A stretch of 64,000 nucleotides of DNA from Sycobia sp. Sy_11 (GCA_018907035.1 JACCIC010000137.1:868001-932000); one strand, 5' to 3'; counted from the stretch's first letter, positions 1 through 11,796 are shown. Numbers and translations: made by a program. Notes: generated from the letters alone by a model not told the origin.

Positions 1-967
1 TAGCGCCGATGCGCACAAGCTATTTATTATAGGCTAGATTGTGTACGTGTGGTTACCGCTTGAACCAACGTTCACGCATACAAACAATGTGAATATACGC
101 ACGACCGTTATAAAAATTTCAATTTATAAAACAAAGTTAAGTCGGCTTTTATTCCCAGTAGCTAGTTTCTCGTATAGCAACTGGTCGGTGCCGATTGATT
201 TTAATCACTTGTTCAACTGAACTATAATAAAAAGACAATCACCAGACGATATGTTCAGTAATTCACAACTTACTGATTTAAATTATTCAACCAGCAATTT
301 TGTCAAAACCGCGAACAACATCAAAACTGAGTAAATATTTACAATTTTTTAATTGAAGAAAGTAAGAGCAAAGGTAAAAGCAAAGATGTAGTAATCTATC
401 TATCTTGCTTGAAGCAGTCAGGCAAAAACTAACTCTTCATATACCCCCGCTCCCTGATATTTGCTGAAGTTAGAAAAAGAAACTGTAGTATGTCGTCTAT
501 CTCTCTCTCTCTCTCTACTTTGTGAACGAAATCATCGCTATATACATCGGTGCTCGTTACACCCCACTTCCAGACGTTACCAGTCCTCCTGGAAAATGGG
601 AACTCGATATTTGCAAATATTTTTATCGCAGAACTCCCAATCCTGCAAGGGTATAAAAATTATGGGAGAAAAACAACTAAATGAATGAACGGCCAACCTT
701 TATGAAAGTACGAGAATATTATTATTTTATTTCGTTATTAACAAAATCTAAGAATGTTATTTTATTTATATAAGATCGCAAGCAAGCTTTTATTGCTATT
801 TTTCGGAAAAGAAGAAAACCTTCCTGTCGGGTGCTTGTGACCGGGTACCTGCCCGCAGGTATGTGATCGGACACGTTCGACGGGCGATGTTTCGGAGCCA
901 GCACGACCCGACGGATGGCTTGTTGTAAAAGGGAAAGAGAAGGCTTCATGCATTTATGCTGCAATAT
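1..967. other. No gene recognised
   Basis: AT-rich sequence with a short (CT)n run near 500-517 and a GC-richer patch near 820-950. Small open frames of 60-80 codons are present on both strands but have no recognisable domain and include the CT run, so I do not call them genes. No RNA gene or transposon terminus was recognised. Confidence 0.5.
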
Positions 968-968
968 A

Positions 969-1029
<61 letters not shown>
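968..1029. repeat. (TA)n microsatellite
   Basis: About 60 bp of uninterrupted TA dinucleotides. It is one of about a dozen such tracts in the window, several of which border transposons. Confidence 0.97.
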
Positions 1030-1032
<3 letters not shown>

Positions 1033-1137
1033 AGTTTTAACTCTACATACGGCGAAGTAGTCAGTTTGCGTCGAGCAGTCGAATCAGTTACATAACTTCG
1101 TTCTGTCATCTGTAGTGTTCTGTATTATTGTCGCCGT

Positions 1138-1140
<3 letters not shown>

Positions 1141-1185
<45 letters not shown>
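1141..1185. repeat. (TA)n microsatellite
   Basis: About 45 bp of TA dinucleotides. The sequence between this tract and the next (1186-1616) shows no gene. Confidence 0.97.
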
Positions 1186-1188
<3 letters not shown>

Positions 1189-1614
1189 AGAGAACGTTGT
1201 GAAGTGTTGCGATCGAGTTTTGCTTCAAGCGTGAACTTATAAGTTACTTGAAAATTTTCCAAATAAACTTGATAAACAGTCATGATTAATTAATTAAAAT
1301 AATTATTAAAGTCAATGAATTTATATAAGAAAGCATAATAACAATATTAAATTTTTAGCGAGGCCATGTGTTATACCTAAATTAACCTTGTCTTAAGATA
1401 AATTTTAATTATACCCAAAAATACATTAATACGAAACTGCTACTATAGGCCTTAAATACATAAAAATGTAGCTATAAAGCCGGAAGGACCGTAAAAAACG
1501 TTACATGTTTTGCTATTTACTGCCGAACTAATATACCCTGGTAGTAGGTATCTTCATTTGAAAATTCCTTGTTTATACGTTAAAAATAGAATGTATTTCT
1601 ACCAGGGTGAAACA

Positions 1615-1616
<2 letters not shown>

Positions 1617-1677
<61 letters not shown>

Positions 1678-1678
1678 C
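1617..1678. repeat. (TA)n tract bordering the gypsy LTR
   Basis: Two (TA)n runs separated by AAACA directly abut the left LTR of the retrotransposon. The right LTR is also followed at once by (TA)n, so the element appears to have inserted into a TA microsatellite. Confidence 0.9.
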
Positions 1679-2578
1679 TGACCTACTAAGGGTTACTTAC
1701 CTTTGATATCTCACGTGGCGTCGGCGTCTCTGGAACTAGAGAACGGGGAACGGGGAACTGGGAACGCGAATGAATAAATCGATCTGTTTTACGTTAGATA
1801 ATCACTCATTTATTTTAAATCGCAGACCACAATATTTCCTAATCTACGCACGACATATCACTTCGCGAATTATACCTACAGTTTTCCGCCCGACGGCTAC
1901 AAAACTATGGAGCGGGTTCGGCGGACATAGATGGATGTGGTAGGACGAGGGAAAGGAGGGGGGACGCAGTAAAGTCTACAACTAGACACTCGCGCGCGCG
2001 GCTGTGCAACGATGGTGCGCGCTCATACTGGGACGCGCACTTTGAACATTAATTAAATAGAAGACTACTTGCCGAAGGGTCCTCGGCGCCGCTGCTCCCT
2101 CGCGATGGTATAGCTTCCTCTCGTCCGGGAGTCTCTTCGGGCTTCCTCTCTCTATCTCACTCTCTCTCTCTCTTCCTCTCTCATCTGTGCGGGACTGTCT
2201 TCCCTCCTTCCTTCCTTCTCGTGCTGTCTCTGAGCCTTCAGACCCAGGGGCAATACTTATTCGGGACGACCGCGAGGACGGTCGTGGATCAGTCGTGGCT
2301 GCTGAGATCTTCGTCGACGTAGGCACGGCTGGCGCGTGGGAATGCTCGGGATGCGGGTGGCAACCGAATCGAAAAAAGTCAGATATTTCTGATGACGACT
2401 CTTCTCTATGCGTCAGTCCTCCTCAACAGCTCGGGGAAGAAGCCGAACTTCCTTTCTTTTCACTTTCTTCTTCGCGGGCGAACGTCGCGCACACTCGCGG
2501 CATGTGCTTCGCGTATTTTCACCGTAACGCGCGAACGCTCGGTTTCGCAACCGCGGACCGGCCATTTGGTCGGTCACA
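1679..2578 (-). repeat. 3' LTR of gypsy element
   Basis: Shares with 11,820-12,701 the motif runs starting GGTTACTTACC, GGAACTAGAGAACGGGG and ending CCATTTGGTCGGTCACA. On the minus strand it begins TGTGACCG and ends near GGTCA. It contains a CT-rich tract and a TTCGTCGACG block common to both copies. The copies differ by scattered substitutions and small indels, for instance near 2,010-2,040. The outermost left edge is uncertain by about 10 bp because it merges with (TA)n. Confidence 0.9.
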
Positions 2579-2591
2579 AACTCCCTCTTCC
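2579..2591 (-). promoter_or_regulatory. Polypurine tract
   Basis: On the minus strand GGAAGAGGGAGTT directly precedes the TGTGACC start of the 3' LTR, the position and composition expected for the plus-strand DNA primer of reverse transcription. It also fixes the inner LTR edge. Confidence 0.85.
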
Positions 2592-3639
2592 AAACAAACG
2601 GTGAGGCGCGTTTCCAAGTCCTTCGCGCGTCTATCGTCCGGTAATGGTAAGATTGGGGATAGGGATTGGGATCTGTGGATATCGGAAGCGCTTGGGTAGA
2701 ATTTATAGTGCTTTTTCCAAACTAAAAATTATAAATTTTTATAACGAATAATAAAATGAAACTCTAACTTTTTTTCATGACCATCGGTGGTCTCTTGGTG
2801 TTGTCGTCGTCCGCTGGTGGCTCTATATAATTCTATGTAATTCTTAAATACTAATGGCTTATTCCTATTCTACTCTAGTGCATTCATCGAAAATGAAATG
2901 TCAGTTCATCGCGCCGATTCTAACAAATTCAGTATCAGGAATTTCTGAATACTATGAGAGAAATTAAACAGAATACTTCTGTGCGCTGGGACCTAAGAGG
3001 GAAAAAAATGTTTATGACTATAAATACCTATTCTAGCTAATTATTTAATATGAAACGAAAAGAAAAGGTGACTAAGACTACGCTAAATCTGAGACAGTTA
3101 TAAAAAATATGAAATGTATAAGCTAAATCTAAGGCAGTTATAAAAATATAACACGTATAAGATAAATCTAAGACAATTATAAAAATATGAAATGTATAAG
3201 CTAAATCTAAGACAATTATAAAAGATGAAATGTATAGGCTACATCTAAGACAATTATAAAAAATATGAAATGTATAGGTTAAATCTAAGATAGTTATAAA
3301 AAATATGCAACCTATAATCTAATTAGCCTAATCTAACGTCTAAGCAATGTTTAGACAGTTAAATTTTATTATGTGTGACTTTTGCTCGTCACTCTTCTTC
3401 GCTCGGGGCCTGTTTCAGCCATCTTGTCAAGCTTCTCTGCACTGCGTTGGCTTTTTCCTGTAGTGGACTTGGAGGCTGTAAATGAGGTTTTTCTGTAGTG
3501 ATTGATTTCCTCTCAACCCTCGTTGCGGCAGTGTTGCAGGGTCGTGCAAGTAGCCTTCTCTTTACTTGGAGCAATCTCAAATCTCAATGGTATCTGAATC
3601 TGGGGATAAAGGGGAGACAGATGGACGGTATCTTTACAT
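2592..3639. other. Non-coding 3' region of gypsy element
   Basis: Between the polypurine tract and the last ORF. It holds a minisatellite (3,083-3,320) and no supported coding sequence; the 63-codon minus-strand frame at 3,389-3,580 has no recognisable domain. Confidence 0.6.
3083..3320. repeat. Minisatellite, about 39-bp unit x 6
   Basis: Units start with TAAATCT (or TACATCT) at about 3,083, 3,124, 3,163, 3,202, 3,240 and 3,280, each followed by AAGACARTTATAAAAA and ATGAAATGTATA. Period is 38-41 bp and units differ by a few substitutions. It lies inside the retrotransposon, upstream of the polypurine tract in element orientation. Confidence 0.92.
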
Positions 3640-4523
3640 CTACTTGTTGATGTAGACGTTGTCACCCGGCATCACGATTAGGACCGGTTGTGTGCCGTGG
3701 CCGATTACTCCTGCAACCTCCTGCAGGTTCTGCCCAGTCGTGTCTTGCGCTCTTGGTTGCGCGACTGTCGGGGACTCGGCATTTTCTGGCGCCTCTTCTT
3801 CCTCTGCTACTTTCTCGGACATCTGCCGCGGCGTCTTATCGGCTTCATCTGGCGACTGCCTCGCGCTGTCGCCCACCCCCTCCCCCTGCTAAGACGAAGC
3901 GGTGGAGGCCGGTCTCTCGGGACAGGATGTGCAAGTATGTACGTCCAATGACTGATTGCCACAGCGATAGCAAAATTTGCTACTCCGCGGTTGTGGCAGG
4001 CGGAGTACCTGTGGCCTTCGTTACCGCAATTCCAGCAGCCATCCTTTTTCCGGGCCTGTTGTTTGGAGAACGGCCTTGCGGGATAGGATGGGTGCGGTCG
4101 CTTGGGGGGTACAAAGTTTTCTGGGGGGGGGGTTCTTGCCAACGTCATGAGCGCTGGTATCTTCGGTATAGTTGTAGCGGAATCTTGCGTCGCTTACTGC
4201 ACGACAGGGCGGTAGAGGCTGGCGACGGGGCTGGTTCTAACTTGAATCCTGAAGGGGTTAAAGCCCTTCTTCTATTCCAACCTGTAGTTGTCAGTGTGTC
4301 TGTTGGTTGAAATTTCTGGGCACGGTAGGGACTTCTGGGACTTTCTACCGGCACAAACTCCTTCTTCATAGAGACCATCATTCTCTTTGAATTTTGTCGG
4401 AATTATAATTTTACCCTGCGTCTTTTCATCTGTGCTGCCCGGGAACTCTTGGCGCTTATCTTCCGGGATACTTACTAATGCGATAGGCGCTGGTTTCTCG
4501 GCTTTTGCTGGTTTCTTTGGCAT
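3640..4523 (-). pseudogene. Post-pol ORF with two zinc knuckles (gag-like)
   Basis: Placed after integrase, where errantiviruses carry env, but the protein is gag-like. In element order there is a lysine- and proline-rich N-terminal part starting at 4,523 (MPKKPAKAEKP), a proline-rich middle, a canonical CCHC knuckle (CWNCGNEGHRYSAC, about 4,000-4,040), then a second cysteine cluster (CYRCGN...CTSC, about 3,920-3,960) and an acidic tail ending at a TAG at 3,640 (PGDNVYINK). At least two frame changes separate these parts, one of them between the knuckles. The two-knuckle layout matches the element's own gag at 8.5-8.8 kb, so I infer a gag duplication or a gag captured from a related element. 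It has no signal peptide, membrane segment or fusion peptide, so it is not env. Confidence 0.7.
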
Positions 4524-4722
4524 AATTCGCCTATGGCATTTAGGGCCTGGCCGTTATGGTAGGGGGCTAATAGATCGTATTCGCTGATGTGTCGAATGCG
4601 GTATTGCGTCTCGTGGTTTACGGTGGACCACAATGCGTCTACGAGACGCTTCTAACGGTCCGGTCTTGTGCGATGCGTCGCTATCGGACTTGTAACCCAC
4701 GGCTATTGTGTCGCCCAAGTCC

Positions 4723-5159
4723 TCATATCTCCTTGTGAACGCACTGAAAATCCAGTCCGTTTCTTTCTTTCCCTATTGATGTTGATGTGATAGTTTGACG
4801 TCGTTCCGGACGCTCGCACTCGTGTGCGTTTTCCGTAGCTTCATGTCTATGTGGTCTTCGTAATTCCTTTATTTCTGTTGTTGATGTAGATTCGTGTCTT
4901 TGCGGAATAATTTTTTCAGCTACTTCTCCTGCTTCATCTCCTGATGGTGTGATAGTTTCATGTTTTTCCGGACGCCCGCAGACGGTGTGAGTTTCTGCGT
5001 TTTCCGTAGTTTCACGCCGTTTCGTACGATCGCAGAAAGCGTTGTTTTCTTCTACTTCTATCATAGTTTTACGTCGTTGCGGACGCTCCTCATCGGTCTT
5101 TTCGATGATGTTGGTAGTTTTACGTCGTTCCGGACGCTCTTGCTCTTCTTGAGCTATTT
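4723..5159 (-). pseudogene. Charged repeat-containing ORF fragment
   Basis: One minus-strand frame is open from just after a stop near 5,160 down to 4,723, encoding a strongly charged low-complexity protein built from degenerate repeats. The core (R/T)-P-(E/Q/H)-(R/K)-(R/H)-x-T recurs about seven times at 15-30-residue spacing: RPERRKT, RPQRRKT, RTKRRET, RPEKHET, PQRHEST, RPHRHEAT, RPERRQT. The intervals are rich in Glu, Asn and Thr. It probably forms the N-terminal part of the post-pol ORF, since after a frame change the sequence 4,540-4,720 leads into the zinc-knuckle part. I recognise no family. Confidence 0.6.
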
Positions 5160-5584
5160 AGCTGGTGGCGGTAGGGGGTGGATGGGGGTATTCTCTAGGT
5201 CGTCGAGGGGGGAGTTACTGGTGTCCAGCAAAGACAGTGCAAATGAATTGTCATTGACCGGTATGGTTGTTTTCGATCCAGGTTCGTCGACACCTAGCTC
5301 CTGAGTTGAGCCCGGGCTGAACTCAATCAGGTTTCCTATTTCTTTTTCTTATTCTTGCTGGTGCAGGGCTTGGGCCAGTTTGGCCGTATCGAAAACTTGC
5401 TCGCGGTCCCGTAGGCGTTCTTGTGTCGCGATTACGGGTTCTGAGCCCGTTGGGTTGGGGGTATGAACGTCCCCTTATCGACGCGATTGGTCGATCAACA
5501 CGGACCGGCGCAGCCTTCTGCCTCTGCCTACATTAGGAAGCATCGTCTTGGATGAAGGTACCTGTGAAGAAACGAGATGGTGCG

Positions 5585-6811
5585 TTAGGGGGTTAGTATT
5601 TTTTTTATGTCCGAAACGTGTACTGTGGTTTTCTTCCTGTCGTCCATATCTTCTAGCTCGAAGATAACAGGGGATATTTTCCTGACTATTCGGCATGGAG
5701 CAATAAACTTCGGTGCTAGTTTTGCTGCGAATCTATCCGGCCCTGATGATAATATATGGTTTCTCCTACAATTCGTCTCCTTTTCCTCAAACGAAGCTTC
5801 TCGTCTATTCTTGTTATAATAGCGTGACTGTTTTTCGCTGGCCACACTAAGGTTTTTTCTGACTAATTCATGAATGGCGGATAGTCTCTTCATTCAATTT
5901 AGCCAGTCAGCAGGTGTTAATGGCTGACGTGGTTGGTTTGCTATGCGGATGTTTCTATACGTGGGCACCTCCCTTGGGTTTCTACCGAAATTTAGGAACG
6001 CCGGCGAGGTATTCATGGCAAAGGCTAGTTCGTGTAGGTGGATATCCCAATTTTTATGATCTTCCGTTACAAAGATTGAGATCATGCCTTTGAATGTTCG
6101 GTTTACCCGTTCTACTGGGTTTGCCTGTGCATGATATGGTGCTATCAGCTGTTGCACTATTCCGAGTTCGTCGAGCCGCTGTTTGACTAACTTATTGGCG
6201 AACTCGGCGCCATTGTCAGAGATTAAAAATTTGGGACAACCCCATTTGAATACAACTAGCTCTTCTAGCACCTTAATTATCGTTTACCCCATTGCCTTGC
6301 GGAGTGGTCGAAGCTCCACGTATTTGATAAACAGTTCTTCGAAGATCAAGAGATATCGGTGTTGACCTTTACTGGCTGGAAATGGACCCATTATGTCAAT
6401 GGCCACGCTCGTCCACGGCCCTTCCACATTTCTGTATGTCATCAAACTTTTTGGTGCTCTCTGGGAGACTTCGTATAACTGGCATTCTGGGCAGTGTTTT
6501 ATGTAGCAGTATATATCTCGCCTCATTCCTGGGCAGTAATACTTTCGAGAGACCTTGTATAGTATTTTTTCAACACCAAAATGTCTGGATGTCGGTGTAT
6601 TATAACACTCGACCATTATCCGCTCTCGATCTTTGGAAGAGATGGCAATCTTCCAATCGTCTTCCTCGGGGCCTAGTATGTCCGAGTAGACGCTTGGGCG
6701 ATGTTTCAATAGGATATTGTCTTTAATGCGCCAGTCTGTATATTTCTCTGGGCACTTTCGTATTTTGCTAACTTTTCTTTCATACCAGCTATCTCGCTCT
6801 ATAGTGGTGAT
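5585..6811 (-). pseudogene. Integrase of gypsy element
   Basis: C-terminal part of pol. The zinc-binding domain (HFGVEKIL...CPECQL, about 6,500-6,590), the catalytic core with the three acidic residues in AIDIMG (about 6,400), SDNGAEF (about 6,205) and NPVERVNR (about 6,115), and a GPY/F-like C-terminal segment to 5,585 (ends DIKKILTP) are visible. A stop at about 6,283 separates the first two acidic motifs and the C-terminal part begins in a new frame at 5,893. It would insert the reverse-transcribed DNA; this copy is broken. Confidence 0.88.
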
Positions 6812-7970
6812 GGTAGCTGCTGGTGATGATTCCATGGTAGGGGAACGTGAGAGCGTGTCTGGCACCTTGTACTGTGAGCCTTTTCGGTGGATGATTGTCA
6901 TATTATAGGCCTGCAACGCTGTGGCCCATCTCGCTAGTCTGCCCGTGGGGTTTTTTAGCGTATGTAAACATTTTAGGCTACTGTGATCAGTGATCACTGT
7001 GAACGTTTCTCCCAACAGATAGCCTCTAAATTTCTCGACGGTCCAGAGTACTGCGAGACACTCTTTCTTAGTAACCGTATAGTTTACCTCTGCCTTGGTT
7101 AGTGCCCTGCTCACATAAGCAATAGGGTGTTCTTCATTGTCCGTGTCTTGGCTAAGCACGGCACCGAGGGCGTAGTTGCTGGCATCGGTTTGGGGTATAT
7201 AGGGTCTATTCTGTATGGGGAGCGCTAATACGGATACTTGCGTTAGCAAGATACGCAGTCGGTTAAATGCTTCTTCCTGGGATTTATCCCAGTGCCATCT
7301 CACGTTCTTAATATTCGTTGGTGATGTATATTCCGTAACGGGCTTTAGTTTGTCGGAGTCCGTACGTAGTCCGTCCTTGTCTACCACATATCCTAGGTAG
7401 CGTACCTCCGGTAATAAAACTCAGACTTTTCTTCAATAATTTCTAGTCCAACCTGTTTAAGGCGGGCCAGTACCGCTTCTCATTGCTGAGTATGTTCCAC
7501 GAAAGTATTCGTGGCGATGATGATATCGTCCATGTAGACAAACACGCAGGGTTACCACTGAGGTCCGAACACAACATCCATGCCGCGTTGGAAGCTGGCT
7601 GGGGCGTTCGTCAGCCCGTATGGGATTCTGGTGTATTGAAACAGCCCTTTCTGTGGGACTGCAAAGGCAGTTATTTCCTTGCTTGCGTGATCTAAAGAAA
7701 TCTGGTGATACGCCTGGCTCGAGTCTATCTTAGAAAGATAACGAGCTTCACGCAGATTATCCAATAGGACGTCCATGTGAGGAAGAGGATATGCATCCTT
7801 CTTCGTCACCTGGTTAACTGCCCTGTAGTCAATACAGAATCTGCCGTCCTTCTTCGGCACGATCACCGGACAACTGCTCCATGAACTCTGCGAAGGTTCG
7901 ATAATTCCTTCGGCGAGAAGTCTGTCGACAGCTGCGTGGGCCTGCTTTAATAGTTTATCCGGTATGCGGC
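6812..7970 (-). pseudogene. Reverse transcriptase and RNase H of gypsy element
   Basis: RT motifs run from IVPKKDGRFCIDYR (about 7,820-7,865) through AYHQISLD to FVYMDDIII (about 7,515-7,541), the last with the catalytic Asp pair but in a different frame from the upstream part. RNase H follows with its acidic residues in TDASNYALG, KKECLAVLW, TDHSSL and PDTLSR (about 6,870-7,200). A stop near 7,548 and a frame change near 7,400 break RT. The domain order and the IDYRAVN motif place it in Ty3/gypsy. Confidence 0.9.
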
Positions 7971-8059
7971 GCAGGCGCTGCTTAATAGGTCGGTGTCCTT
8001 ACACGTCTATATGATGAGGGGGCATCTGTGCTGCTAAAGCCGTGATGGCTTTTACTAGT

Positions 8060-8420
8060 GTCTGACTATGTTTTTAGACGTATGCCAAGTCGCTTTGGCG
8101 AAATTAATCGTCATTTCTAACTGTATCACTATATCCATCCCTAGGATGATATCATATGTCAATAAGTTAAACACTCTGAAGCACGTCGAAATTTATTGCC
8201 CATCTATTTTCAGGAGGAGGTCTATTTCTCCGTCGTCGGAACAGATCTGGCCATCTGGCAGCTACATAAACGATGTGATTGGTATGGTGGCTGTTTTCAC
8301 CACCTTTGAAGAACGTGGTCCAATAAATGAATCACGTGCCCCCAGATCGAACAATGCTGGGAATATTTTTCCTAATAATTTTTATTTCAGAAAATCGATT
8401 ATATTTTCTGAATATCGATA
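8060..8420 (-). pseudogene. Aspartic protease (retropepsin) of gypsy element
   Basis: The active-site motif reads LFDLGARDSFI (about 8,315-8,357), a DLG variant of the usual DTG/DSG, and a downstream ILGMD motif (about 8,125) marks the C-terminal part typical of retroviral-type proteases. Stops occur in the frame, and the junction to gag at 8,420-8,517 is not resolved. It lies between the gag zinc knuckles and RT as expected. Confidence 0.75.
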
Positions 8421-8517
8421 TTTCAGAAAAATCGATTGTCGTCCTCTCGAATTGGAGACGTGCGTCGGGAGTCGGTAACGTCCGTGGCTGTAGGTGCGAC
8501 TCCGATAGCCTCTTCCC

Positions 8518-9809
8518 TTAAGCGTTTCCTGAGGTCCTCCTGTTCGGGCCGCAACGCGTGCAGTTTACTGTGGTAACGCCATCTTCGCCGCAATTATAAC
8601 AGAAGATGCGTTTGCGCTCGGGGCATCTATCTGCCCAATGGCCTCGTCTACTGCATATCCAACATGGCCGGTCATCTTCGCCGTGGTTTCTTCGTTCCGT
8701 GCATGGTCGTGGTAACTCACGACGTATACTCTCATATACTGGATATTCATCGTTGCGTTCTCTTGTAGGTGATCGGGGATAATGATTCTGGTCATTGCTT
8801 CCTCGAGCTGGACGATAGTCGCAAGAGGGGCTAGTTAAACGGGTCTTGTTACGTGGCGACGGACTTCTAGGTTTGTATCGTGGTTCGTCGGTTGATTTGG
8901 ATTGGGGCCGAGGGGGTGTTACCGAACGATATCTGGGAGAGGGACTACGGTATTGTTTTTCCCTCGACTCTCTTCTAGATTCTTCCCGTGGTTTCCTGGG
9001 TGCTAGGCTGAGGCTCTTTTTCCGGTTACGTCTACCTGGCGAGGAGCCTTTGCTATGTTCTTTTTTTGTTGTTAATATTGTTGCCGGTGGTTCGACCAAC
9101 GTTACATGTTTTGATCGTTCCTCGTCTAATGCTGCCAGTCTAGATCGTCTGGTCGCTCTTCCAGACTATGGGCAGGCTGCGCTGCTCATTAAGCAGGTCT
9201 CTGCTGCTGGCGGTTCCTTGTAACGACGAGTTAACTCTCTCTCTCTCTCTTGAGTTCTATATGCTGGCCTAGTACCTGCAGCTCGTTTAATGTCTTAAAA
9301 TCTACCCTATTTATCTTGTCGATAAAGGTAGGGTTTAAATTTCGATATACTCTATCGAGTTGTATCTCTGGTGGTAACGGTGGCGACACCTTTCCTAATA
9401 TCGCTCTCATACCGATTAAGTGTGACCCTATTGATTCATTGGAACCTTGCGTCCTATTTCTAAGTTCCTCCTCCAACCGTAATGTGTAGTCAATAGGTCG
9501 GAATTGTTGTCGCAGTGCTGTCTTCAGATGTTTCAGTGTTTGCCATTGTTTGTATATTGGCCTTGCTCATGTACGAGCAGATCCGCATAGTATACCAGGT
9601 ATTAATTTTAATATCTCTGCTGCGGGAATGTTTAGTGTTTCCAAAAAGGCGTCTCAACTCAAATCTGACTAATCTGTCGCGATGAGTTCAATATTATCAT
9701 GCGTTTTGATGTTGTGTAGTCTTGCTTCTTGAGTAAGTTTTTCAGGCGTCATTACTGTGAAAAGGCTATTTAACCTTTTTACCTCGTCGGTTGATGGTTT
9801 TGCTTTCAT
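8518..9809 (-). pseudogene. gag of gypsy element
   Basis: Start chosen at the ATG at 9,809 (MKAKPSTDEVKRL) because the frame carries typical gag helices onward. A second open part at 9,231-9,476 has the capsid-like run PPEIQLDRVYRNLNP. The C-terminal part (9,099-8,518) is Arg/Ser/Pro-rich and ends with a canonical CCHC knuckle (CWICSRRGHWADRC) plus a second cluster CYNCGEDG...CTRC that lacks the His. Frameshifts and at least one stop split the three parts. Gag would form the particle shell and bind the RNA. Confidence 0.85.
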
Positions 9810-11796
9810 TTTACTAAAGTATGTATGACAGTAATTAAAAAAATTATAATAATATAAATCTAGTTTATGTATAATTTACTATATAATCCTAAATTAGAAT
9901 CGTGTTTTTATGACCTATTGTTATGTTTGCTCGTATACACGTCTATTGTACTGATGATTGTCGATTTATAGGTTCGATAAAAAGGTCTATCTATGTTTGT
10001 ATTTACATTTACTTACCAATACTATCAGTCTTCCCCACCTTTATTTTATAATGGTTAGTGTATTATATTACAGATAAAAAAAATTGTTAACATATTTTGT
10101 TAAAATTTCGTTTTGTTAGTCTTTATTCCGTTGTTTTGTTTTTTTTTCAACCTTATTTTATTTTATTTACTACTGTATTTCTGTCTCTGGACCAAATAAT
10201 CGTTGTATGAGATAAGTATTTATTTTGTTTCTCTCTCCCCTTTTTTTACTTTGATTATTATTAATATTTTTCTTGACAATATTTATTAATTATTATTGCT
10301 ATTATGTTTATTATGCAGGTATTATTGTGGTGGAGAAGTCCAAAAGTTATTATCGTTTTTTTTTCTTATTGCAGATAATTGTTTTTAGTCAGCTATAGCA
10401 ATATAAAGAGAAATAGAGGAATACTAGAAACATTTCCAAAAAAAAATGTTGAGGTTGAAGTAATTTAATTCGACATCCTTTTTTTGTTTCTAAAAAAATC
10501 ATAGAAAATTTCAAAAAAAAATTAACATTTTTTGTTGTTGATTGTTTATGCAAAAAAAATTATTTATTTATTGTTTATAAATTTCTGTTATTAAATAATG
10601 AGTTTTATGTCCGCGTTGGTCTTTTGATTGATTATTTTAAAGATGACCACTATTGTTGAATTCTTTTCCCAAGTGGTATATTATTTATTTATTTCTTTAT
10701 TATTATTATTATTTAGATTGTTTGTATTTTCTCTAGTCCATATTGCTTTGACGATACCTGATTTTGCCGATGCTTCACTAACTTCGTTGCTTTGATATCC
10801 TGGTGCTGATTATTTATTATAAATTATTCAGTTATTAATTATTTATTATCTGTTAATTATTTAATTAATAATTCTGGGTCAGCTACTACGCTGAACAATA
10901 TGCAGAGTCCCTCGCTAGCAGAAAGAAAGAGCTTGAAGTTTGATGGATTTTTTTTTCATATACTGCTTAAAAATTTTGTTTATTTATAGTGACTTTATTG
11001 TTATTGTTTTTATTGTTAAATAATTGTTATTCTATAGCTTCTATAGCTTCATACTGTTATGATTTTACAATCTTGTGTAAACCTACCTTATTAGGACATT
11101 TGCCACTAGCTTCTTCAAGCTAGTGAGCTGAACGACAGGAAGAAGGGCGGTCGTACACCGTTCAGGGTTTTAAATTATTTACAAAAACATGTGCATAAGA
11201 AATATTTAAAGAAAACATGGTTTTATATGAAATATATATTGCAGAAAAAAAACATATATAGTAAATGTTATATTATAGATAATGTTATATAGATTTATAT
11301 AGAAAAATGTAATAAATATTTAACTCAATAATAGGTTAGTAAATATGACAACATGCAAATACAACATAAGTAAACAATACTAGGACATATTATCATTTAG
11401 ACAACTTGAAATTATATTATTCAAACAAATATTAATATACGACAATACTTATTTTACGGGGACACGGCTGACTCGAAATTGCTTAATATTCACATTTAAA
11501 TATCGACAGGGAGAAAGTGAAAAATTTTCTTTTAACACGAGGGCTGAGGGCGGGGGGAATATTCGTACAGTCCGTACGACGCTTATGTCGTTCTTACCGG
11601 CCGCGTCTGCTACGCGGAACGGTGCTACTGCGCATATTCGTGCGCCGCTCTCGAACATGGCCGTATGTATCTGCCACGTGGCGCATTACACGGCACGTTC
11701 TCGCTTTTCCTATTCATTTTAATTTTCCGACCGCAACTCTGCTTACGCGCTTTCTACTCGGAAAAACTGTTTTTTTTATATAATTTTGTCCAACGG
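9810..11796 (-). other. Long AT-rich 5' leader of gypsy element
   Basis: About 2 kb between the primer-binding site and the gag start, unusually long for gypsy. It is T-rich on the plus strand, has no supported ORF, and contains two adjacent GC-richer hairpins at 11,104-11,165. It may include an old insertion, but I see no terminal repeats. Confidence 0.6.
11104..11165. other. Two adjacent hairpins in the retroelement leader
   Basis: First hairpin: CACTAGCTT / AAGCTAGTG with a CTTC tetraloop, 9 bp perfect. Second: CTGAACG / CGTTCAG with an inner CGAC/GTCG pairing. They stand out from the AT-rich surroundings about 650 nt into the transcript, a position where retroelements often carry dimerisation or packaging structure (inference). 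Confidence 0.6.

Noticed and set aside
2187..2699. 170-codon plus-strand frame
   Set aside because: Crosses the LTR and polypurine tract of the gypsy element; no recognisable protein and not conserved in the other LTR as a continuous frame.
3690..4310. 206-codon plus-strand frame
   Set aside because: Lies exactly opposite the zinc-knuckle ORF on the minus strand, which has clear motifs; this is its shadow.
3640..5159. Envelope gene of an errantivirus-like element
   Set aside because: Position fits, but there is no signal peptide, furin site, fusion peptide or membrane anchor; zinc knuckles point to gag.
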